This document shows, piece by piece, positions 52,478 through 64,000 of a DNA stretch of 64,000 nt. The notes under the pieces are model-generated. The model was given only the letters and a program-made list of their open reading frames with translations, ran no database searches and was not told the DNA's origin. The stretch's first letter is position 1. Each line of letters opens with the position of its first letter. Position numbers and translations under genes: made by a program. This stretch comes from Agelas oroides (lineage: Eukaryota; Porifera; Demospongiae; Agelasida; Agelasidae). Location of the stretch: positions 447,391-511,390 of the forward strand of contig OX422188.1 of assembly GCA_949130485.1 (NCBI GenBank), in the 5' to 3' direction.

Positions 52478-55400
52478 CTGGAGAGGATTAGTGTGAAATG
52501 AAAGTGTATAGTGTGTGTGTGTGTGGGTGTGGGGGGGGAGGGGGGGAGGACTAAGGCTGTTACTCACCGACATTGTGTGTGTGTGGAGGGGGGGAGGAGG
52601 GGAGAACTAAGGCTGTTACTCACCGACATTGTGTGTGTGTGGAGGAGGGGAGGACTAAGGCTGTTACTCACCAACATTGTGTGTGTGTGGAGGGGGGGAG
52701 GACTAAGGCTGTCACTCACCGACATTGTGTGTGTGTGGAGGGGGGGAGGAGGGGAGAACTAAGGCTGTTACTCACCGACATTGTGTGTGTGTGGGAGGGG
52801 GGGAGGACTAAGGCTGTTACTCACCGACATTGTGTGTGTGTGGAGGGGGGGAGGAGGGGAGAACTAAGGCTGTTACTCACCGACATTGTGTGTGTGTGGA
52901 GGGGGGGAGGAGGGGAGAACTAAGGCTGTTACTCACCGACATTGTGTGTGTGTGGGAGGGGGGGAGGACTAAGGCTGTTACTCACCGACATTGTGTGTGT
53001 GTGGAGGGGGGGAGGAGGGGAGAACTAAGGCTGTTACTCACCGACATTGTGTGTGTGTGGGAGGGGGGGAGGACTAAGGCTGTTACTCACCGACATTGTG
53101 TGTGTGGGAGGGGGGGAGGACTAAGGCTGTTACTCACCGACATTAAGCTTCCTCTTCAGTTTGAGTGCGCTGGCAAACGTGTGAAGGAGCTCACACACAA
53201 CCAACAGTCGTGGTACAAACTCAGCTGACACACCAAGATCCAGTGTTGGCAATTCAGGAAGGGAAGGAACACCGGTTGTCACACAACTGTCCGGTGAATC
53301 ATCAACTAGCACAACCTCCTCATTATCAGCGCTCATTAGTGTGGCTCCCTGCAGACAAGAGAAACAAACCGACACACATTTCACGAAAATTAGAATCAAG
53401 CACCATGCATGAACAATCATGAACCATGCAGCACCACAAAGCTACTAGCGGTACAGTCTCATTCCCAGACTCAAAGAAAGCTGGTGGCTAGCCTGAGAAC
53501 AAGGCTCTCATAGAAGATGGTTTGGGAAAGACATTTTTTTCTTTCTCCAAAGCCTAAGTTTGAGGCTCCACGCTTCCCTCACCCCCACAGCAGGAGCACT
53601 GCACAGCTCTTTCATCCTCCTCTTCTCCCCTGCCTTCTTCTCCTTCAGCTCCTGGAGCTGCCTCTTCTTGCACTCTTTCTCCCTCTCCCTCTTTCGCTTC
53701 CGTGAACTCCGCTGTGCCTCCTTGAGAACGCTTCTTGCCATCCGCAGCCTCTCTCGCACTGCTTGCCTCTTCATCCTCTCCTCTTCCCTCAACCTCTCCC
53801 TCTCCTCCAGTGCCTTCTGCCGGCACACCTTCAGCTCCTCCCTCACCCTTTCATTCTCGTCAATCTTAGTTGACCGAATTGCATCAAACTTCATCTGTTT
53901 CAAGGACCCCAGCTCTTCCTGTTTCTTTTTGCTCAAATCACAATCTCTGTCCTCCTCCACCGTAACAACCTCGACTTGAGAAGACTTAGACAAACACGTC
54001 GTCTCTCCACTAATTTGATTGCACGAGACCTTCCTGAAATCCTCCGCAGCATACTTCATCGGCAGCACCCTCATCCTAGGAGATCTCCGGAGAAGAGCAC
54101 TTATCTTCTCCCCACTCAGATTTCCATTCCGTGCAGACCGATTTCCAGCACCGTATCTTCTAGGACAGACTTTACGTCTGGTTGATCGTCGACAGAAACT
54201 TTCTGGTGTGGAAAACACACTTTCTGGTTGCAATTCTTTGTCCTCAAAACGTTCATTACACGGTTCTTCATTCTCCTGTCCATTCTGCACTGTTGTTGCA
54301 TCGACCTGCATAACATGTGTCAAAGAAAGACAGATGTGATCGTCTGCATTCTGGAATACACAGATTTGGTTATTGTGAAGTTTCACCAGATTTATTTGTA
54401 CCACTTGTTCGTCACCAAACCCCAACAAAGGATTTTGCTAGTTCTTGGGTGAGCAGCCTTAGCTACACGCTCATCTTTCTCATGTCTACAGCTTACTTGT
54501 AACTGGAGGTAAATCCTGGTAAAAATTTAACAGTTACATTCTAAAGACAACAGGTGCACATGAGCACAATAATTTTCATCAGTTAAATTTCATCAAATTG
54601 GTGACGATTACATCTGGTGAACATTTTCTACTACCGTATAGCCAGAAAATTTGACGGGGAATTAAATTTGGAGGTTTGGCGGTCAGGGTTGAAACCGCCA
54701 AATTAAAATCTGCCAGTATGATTTTCACCCACAGTGCATAATGACGTAATGCATGCAGTAGCGCTCTTGCCCCCCCCCCCCCCGCGGCCACTCTACGCAA
54801 GCTGTACATGTACATATAGCTAGCTCAGCACTAGTATGCTGCCAGTTATGTTTCTTGTAAATTTGCCGACTCACGGCATTGTTCAAGTGCCTCAAGCGAG
54901 AGGACAGCAACGCTCCCTGATAAACGCGCACGCAATGTTTATGATGACATAATACGCTGCGAGGTGCCACCGCCAAATTTAAATTCCGCTAATATTTATT
55001 ATGCTCAGTTTGGGGCCAAACCGCCAATATTTCCGGCTACACGGTATATGGTAAACTCTGGCACAAAGGAACTTCAGAGGTACAATTGTGTACCACTCTT
55101 ACACACACAGTACAGGTGTTTACAATAGCACATACAGTGTACACAATGCAGTATGCGTCTGCTAGTACATAGCACGTGATATTCAGCACCTCGACTTATG
55201 GTAAACTAGAAAGAAATATGATTACGATTATGTGGGGTCAACAAGGCCAAGTGTATTCATAGTTTGCACTGCAAACACAGAGTATGGTGACAGAGAAAGA
55301 CAATATTTGGCTATCAGTAACACCCCTTTCTTGTGTCCTCAACATTCCAGTTACATATTGAAAATTCATTAATAGTGTTTACAGACAACTGTGTGATTGA

Positions 55401-57936
55401 AACTGTACAATAAAGCTGATTTATCATACCACAAAGTGAGGAAGAAGGAAGCTTTGAAACAAGATGACAGATTAACACAAAGATCTACTCTATAGCTGCA
55501 CTGCAATGGTAACCTTGGCAACACGGGGGACGTCCAGGGAGGTTGGATCCTCGTCTAAGGTTATGGAGTAGCGAGAGTGGTTCAACTTTTGTCTCTTGTT
55601 ACCATGACAACTGAGGTCATCACCATGACAACTGGATGAACTCTGGTGAGTTGGTGTATTACTTGTTAGGGTCTCTGAGCTTTTCACATCACTCTGTCGT
55701 CTTTTTCGCTTTCTTGACTGTCCAGAAGTGGGTGCATCAGTGGTTTGCTGTTTTGCCCCATGTTCGCCAGACCTGAAGTCAAATTGACAGACAGGGATAA
55801 ACACACACACTAATATATGTAGACAGGTATACAACCCATGTGTATGATCAGAGAGTCGGTAGACTCTCTATGTAGGGATGGCGCGGATGCGCAATATATC
55901 CAATACTTAAGCAAAAGCTGTATAACTTCACCACAAATGCGCTAAAAACATATTTATATAAGCATCCAGCCTTCCTCTTTGAGTGCCTTTGTGATCAGCA
56001 AGACTCATATAGTTGCCCAAAAGCCTTGCAGAAGAAAGCTAAATGCAAAAGTGTACGGTAGCGAAAGTGAGCCCTAAGGTAAAGCCTGCATCGGTGGGCC
56101 TTCATGGCCATAATCATCTGATTCTGGTGTTTCGTTCCCAGGCTTCAGCTTTGGTCATGTACAGACTAAAACGACCATATGTATGAATGATGGTGCACAC
56201 ACACACACACCACACACACACACACACACACCACACACATGTACCCCTCTCTCACGGCCCCTGAAGGGTCTGGGGACTTCCACTGCAAGACCTTCGCAAT
56301 ATCATCTGTACCCTTGTCCAGAAAGTCAGACACATTCCCATATCCTGCGTTCTTGACCAGCGGAGTCAGAATTCCTGTGGCTAGCTTCCCCTCCTAGGAC
56401 AAGTCAACAGCAACTGTTTTAAAAGTAACTTTATTCTAGCTTTCAGTTGCATAACTTACAGCCCGTTTACACTAGTGCTCTGAGTCAAAACGGTTCGATT
56501 CGGTTCGAGTTATCTCGTAGTGTAAACACGAACCGAACCGCTCCAAACAGGGCCTAACCCTGTCAAACTGGATCGATCCCACTCCTGGTGTAAACGCAAT
56601 CGAACAACAAGGTCGAACCCGTTGGGCACACGTGACTGGTTGCCACGCACGTGTTGGTCGAAATGGCTACAAATTGGACTGATGCGGAGACTTTCCGGTT
56701 TTAAATCCCATTGCGCACTGACAACGCCCTCAGTGTAAATGCACTTCCCGGATCGAACTGGATCGCTACGTAGTGTAAACAGGCTGTAAATACCTGGAAA
56801 CAAAGCTAACTAGAAGTAAAAAAAAAAACCAGCTGTTTAGCATACGCATGTAACTAGCTACCTTGTTCTCAAGTGCCAAAACTTGCATTCAAACACATAA
56901 AATAAAAAGATCTTTGTACCCTGAGAATATTCTGGCCATGCTGTACCTTTCTTCTGCAGAGGGAACAGTTACAGTTCTTGTTGCACACTGGGCAGGTCCA
57001 CGAGGCAGCCACCACCTCATTCTTGATGACACCATAGCGATTGTGGAGACACTGCTCACACCTGCGACAACAGGAGAGAGTGAGAACTTACCACCAAACC
57101 AAGGAAGCCTTACATGGTGGGCTCCTAACCACTTGCACCTGATCAGGCTTCATGCAAGCTTCTTCTTGTCCAGTTTCTCACCATCTGGGACACCTTTTCT
57201 GATCGCTATCACCATTATTTCCACAACACAATTGGCTTATCAATCTTTAATAGACCCTTCCATAGACAAATACTATCAAAAATTTTTGGTACACTTGGGC
57301 AGTCTGAATATGAGCATCTTTGAGTGTGGTTTACATTCGTTTATAATACGAAACAAACGTCATTGCAGTTGTGGATTGCTGTGAGCTAGTTGACTCTCTC
57401 CTATTTAAGACAAGATATAGAAGTCAAACTTATATGGTGGTAGACAGAGGATGTTAAATTGTACTACCCACCTCACCTTGTCCCCAGACCCTCCTGAAAA
57501 ACTTTGTTGTGAGCTTTAAACACCCTTTCCAATGAGGCATACACGTAAGCTTCAATAAGTCTATACACTCATGCAAAGCAATTTGGCCTTGTATTTGAAA
57601 TGTTGATGTAGCCTTCACATATTTATCATAGCTTCATAAATGTGAAGACCATGGTAGGTACTACACAAGCTATTCCCCTCACCAGAATCGTGTGCATGTG
57701 CTGCACTTGAGTCTCTCTTTGCCGCTTTTGACCTCGGAGATGCCCTTACTGCTGTGGATGGACTGCCTGCACTGGTGACACGATTGGCTCTGCCCGCGGT
57801 GGCCTTCGCTTATGGCACCTCCCTTCTTCCCCTCTCCAGCTGCCTTCGACTTGTCCGCCTTGGAGGATGTTTGCTTCCTCTTGGCTGTCTTCTTCTTCTT
57901 CGCCTTAGACGTTTCTGCAGACTTGGAGGTGGGCAT
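50340..57936 (-). CDS. Gene C: zf-4CXXC_R1 (CDCA7-type) + DDT + WHIM chromatin protein
   Basis: 13 coding exons summing to 2,502 nt (833 residues): 57683-57936, 56947-57061, 56245-56393, 55514-55772, 53583-54305, 53138-53348, 52305-52477, 52046-52132, 51865-51962, 51678-51783, 51485-51568, 50624-50731, 50340-50474. All phases match. N-terminal Lys-rich tail; zf-4CXXC_R1 with CHQCRQ, CSTC, CEQCLHNRYG, CPVCNKNCNCSLCRRK, then a TGILTPLVKNAGY segment as in CDCA7; a K/R/E coiled coil; a DDT helix bundle (SAEFVPRLLVVCELLHTF... LCAMLSG); WHIM motifs PLGEDRYGRTFWHL and HPQGRREKQL. CDCA7 zinc fingers recruit the HELLS remodeller to DNA-methylated chromatin; DDT-WHIM proteins measure linker DNA with ISWI. 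The weakest link is donor AAG|GTTACC at 55514; if wrong, two genes are present (55490-57936 and 50340 to about 54428). Confidence 0.82.
51093..51416. repeat. 46-bp minisatellite, seven copies
   Basis: Seven nearly perfect units (CATGTACATAACACACAAAA... ACCCCTAA) in the intron between exons 51485 and 50731 of gene C. No spacers, so not a CRISPR. Confidence 0.95.
52500..53137. repeat. Tandem repeat copying the DDT-exon splice donor
   Basis: About 11 units of 45-57 bp. On the minus strand each has AATGTCGGTGAGTAACAGCC, identical to the end of exon 53138-53348 plus its donor, separated by C-rich and (CA)n spacers. Confidence 0.92.
53138..54305 (-). CDS. Gene C basic coiled-coil exon and DDT exon
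   Basis: Exon 53583-54305 (241 codons) has Ser/Arg-rich sequence (RRSTRRKVCPRR, RRSPRMRVLPMKY) then about 110 residues of E/K/R coiled coil. Exon 53138-53348 has an acidic EEVVLVDDSPDS stretch, PSLPELPTLDL, then the start of the DDT domain. Its donor GTCG|GTGAGT is the template for the tandem repeat next to it. Confidence 0.88.
54632..55046. mobile_element. MITE with TACCGTATAGCC ends
   Basis: About 415 bp; ends TACCGTATAGCCAGAAAATT and, inverted, TACCGTGTAGCCGGAAATAT. Internal inverted repeats around CCGCCAAATT. In the intron before the coiled-coil exon of gene C. Confidence 0.8.
56457..56788. mobile_element. MITE with ACAGCC(C/T)GTTTACACTA ends
   Basis: About 330 bp; both ends carry TACAGCC[C/T]GTTTACAC in inverted orientation. 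The interior repeats CGAACCG/GATCGAA motifs on both strands. In intron 2 of gene C. Confidence 0.8.
56947..57936 (-). CDS. Gene C zinc-finger exons (zf-4CXXC_R1)
   Basis: Exons 57683-57936 and 56947-57061. The ATG at 57936 gives a Lys/Ser-rich start, then SCHQCRQS, LKCSTCTRFW, and after the splice CEQCLHNRYGV, SWTCPVCNKNCNCSLCRRK. Cysteine spacing is that of the CDCA7/R1 finger; the residue between RF and C is W where CDCA7 has C, so one of the usual cysteines is replaced. Confidence 0.92.
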
Positions 57937-58326
57937 GTTTCGAGCACCAGCTAAGTACAGTTGAGTCCTGGCAAACTCGCGCTCTTTTTTACGTATGAGT
58001 ACATGTGACCTCTAACCTTTGACCTCAGCGTTCATGTGCATGTGCGTACTTCGCTCGCATTGCATACAGACACACCTGCCTACCTAGATCTCTGGTCACT
58101 TTATGAACAATTCATTTGTAGGTTGGTTACTTTGTGGGAAGGTGCAAACTTCATTTCAGGAGAGAAAGACAAAAAGTATATTATGTGCATGATATCATGT
58201 GACCTTGAAGTACAGTCATCACAAACTGCACCTCACTACAAAACAGAAATAAGCAGGTAAGCAGGTGGATGCTATTACACTACTAACTGTGAGAAGAAAG
58301 GGTCTCCTAAAATATTCCAGAGTCGG
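57937..58326. other. Space between ILF2 stop and gene C start
   Basis: 390 bp, tandem orientation. It must hold the end of ILF2 and the promoter of gene C. A CpG-bearing stretch (CTCGCGCTC at about 57975) is near the gene C ATG. No TATA box or AATAAA was recognised. Confidence 0.5.
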
Positions 58327-62505
<4,179 letters not shown>

Positions 62506-62676
62506 CACTAATAACCTTCTTCTTTACGGTTTATAGCAGGTGGCAAGCAGGCAGGACCAAACAAGGCACTTATATTTTGCAGGCACGTTGCCGCCCACTA
62601 CGCATGCGCAGAAATAACGCGCTCAAGTTCAAACCCTGCCTGGAGTCGGAGAGTCAGCGATAGTCTCGATAGAGAG
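62506..62676. promoter_or_regulatory. Divergent promoter of ILF2 and gene E
   Basis: 171 bp between opposite ATGs. Contains ACGCATGCGCAG at about 62600-62611, close to the NRF1 palindrome typical of animal housekeeping bidirectional promoters, near CCGCCC. No TATA box. Confidence 0.6.
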
Positions 62677-64000
62677 ATGGATCTCCCATTTCCAGGTCTG
62701 GACTCTCCGCCGTACACTCCACCCTCTGTTCATGAAGAAATCGAGGTCCACCATGAGGATGGTGAGAGCACCGATTTACCTTACACTAAGAGATCAGTTA
62801 ACAGACTAGCTCTTCTGTCGTCAAACTATCCAGCATTCTTGTTCCATGTTTGTAGCTAAGGAGGATGAAACTGTCTCCCAAGAAGAAGGAGAAGACCTGC
62901 AGACTCCACAGCCTGACAGTCACACACTCACATCCTCAGTGGAAGCTGTTGCTAAGAGCGGCTCTACTGCCTCCATCTACTTGGATGATGGACTGTCTGA
63001 AGATCCTCAACCTTCCAAAACTCCTCAACCTCAGAGGCGCCTCACCATGGTGAGTACCAGTACAAGGAATTTCTCACTTGTAGAATTCTCTCTAGTTATA
63101 TCATTAGGGGATTTAGTCGTCCTCCCATGTGACCTGAGTACAAGGCTAACCATCGTCATGGAAATTACTGATTTCAGTGAAGGCACTCCCCTCCCTCCTT
63201 CTCCTCTCTCCCTTTTCCATTCCTTTCTCTCTCTTCTCTTCCTTCTGTCTCTCCTTTCCATCCTCTCCCTTCCACCCCCCTCCCTTCTCACCACTCACAG
63301 GCACAGCGTGCCGCTATGGAAGCGCTTGCTTCCTTTGGCGGTACTGACCTCAGTTCAATGCAGGTGAAGAAGAGAGATCTGAAGACTGAGCTCAAGAGAG
63401 ATGCAGAGAAACTACGTGAGGAGGAGAAGGAAGAAGGAGAGGACAAGCAGGTTGAGATCAGGAAGACTAGGTGAAGAGCTTGTGCACTGCATTGTTTCAT
63501 TTCTGAGGGACCACTTTTTGGTTTCTTACAGTTGGGAGACCTGGGACATTCATGATATCAATGTCTACCAGCTTTTTTAACTTGCCAATGTTACAACTAG
63601 GTTAGTAAAATAACAAAGCTCTAACGGTGACTAGAGCGTCTATTATAAACCACTTTCAGTTTTTGTTGTCCCTGTTGAGAAGTGCCATTAAGACACGTAG
63701 CCTTTGTCCCAGGACCCTGTCCACCTATCCTTCAGTTACAGTACAGAGAAAAAGCTGGATAAACATTTAATATCAAATCAACTTATTTTTCTCATCTTCC
63801 AGACTGCAGGCTGCCAAAGAGGAGGCAGTGACTGCCTTCAAGGACACTGCCCTGGGTGAGAGGACTGGCAAAAACAGGAGAGGTGTTCTCCCCAATGCCA
63901 GGAAGACTACGTCAAAGGGAGGTGGTGGTCAGGAAGTGAAGCATGTCACAAGGGCACAGAGGGCAAAGTGTGAGGCTTATGAGTTGTTTGGCGGAGCCTC
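62677..64000 (+). CDS. Gene E: unrecognised protein, 5' part
   Basis: Four exons to the window edge: 62677-62761, 62856-63049, 63301-63470, 63803-64000 (open). Phases 1, 0, 2 are consistent. It begins MDLPFPGLDSPPYTPPSVHE, then an acidic, Ser/Thr/Pro-rich stretch, then a K/E-rich probable coiled coil (VKKRDLKTELKRDAEKLREE), then RRGVLPNARKTTSKGGGG and AYELFGG at the edge. No signal peptide or membrane segment. I do not recognise the family; a nuclear or cytoskeletal protein would fit. Confidence 0.72.

Noticed and set aside
52511..53228. Cys/Val/Gly-rich open frames on the plus strand
   Set aside because: Shadow of the donor-copying repeat.
53517..54452. Plus-strand open frames opposite the coiled-coil exon
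   Set aside because: Antisense shadows; the minus-strand exon has splice sites and coiled-coil composition.
55490..55513. Stop at 55490 as the end of a stand-alone CDCA7 gene
   Set aside because: Possible, but a phase-0 donor at 55514 joins it to a phase-0 acceptor and the total frame closes; kept only as an alternative.

Overview
This is animal nuclear DNA with many short introns, most likely from a demosponge. The main reason is gene B (26834-49495, +). It is a secreted protein with an IgGFc-binding-type N-terminus, 17 Calx-beta domains, a von Willebrand D domain and a C-terminal domain resembling the end of inter-alpha-trypsin inhibitor heavy chains. A secreted Calx-beta array followed by VWD and a C-terminal domain is, as far as I recall, the layout of sponge aggregation factors, the proteoglycan cores of species- and individual-specific cell adhesion. 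The species assignment is inference; the domain calls rest on translated exons with matching splice sites and phases.

Layout. (1) 11-26696, minus: gene A, 31 coding exons seen, running off the left edge. It has a signal peptide, a six-cysteine motif, an IgGFc-binding domain, then Calx-beta domains in blocks of 4, 4 and 5, each block followed by another six-cysteine motif. (2) 26697-26833: 137 bp between the start codons of A and B, which diverge head to head. (3) 26834-49495, plus: gene B, 38 coding exons, about 2,904 residues. (4) 50340-57936, minus: gene C, 13 coding exons, about 833 residues, with a CDCA7-type zf-4CXXC_R1 zinc finger, a basic coiled coil, a DDT domain and WHIM motifs; a chromatin protein. 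(5) 58327-62505, minus: ILF2 (NF45), 13 coding exons, 392 residues. (6) 62677-64000, plus: the 5' part of an unrecognised acidic/coiled gene, head to head with ILF2 (171 bp between ATGs).

In A and B every intron between coding exons fits phase 1, so every internal exon is a 1-1 module. A Calx-beta domain is normally two exons, cut after a T-x-G at the end of the first half and at the acidic D-D-D/G end of the second. This lets domains be duplicated or lost without a frame shift, and gene A shows a recent two-exon duplication plus a decayed exon relic.

The most unusual signal is that tandem repeats sit on splice sites. An 18-bp unit repeated about 65 times copies the donor of the last Calx-beta exon of gene B; its first 54 units keep reading frame and donor phase. 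A 42-bp unit copies the donor end of ILF2 exon 5, and a roughly 50-bp unit copies the donor of the DDT exon of gene C. Other introns have CT-, CA- or TATC-rich expansions at the acceptor. The rest of the non-coding DNA is rich in short inverted-repeat elements (MITEs), tRNA-derived SINEs and microsatellites.
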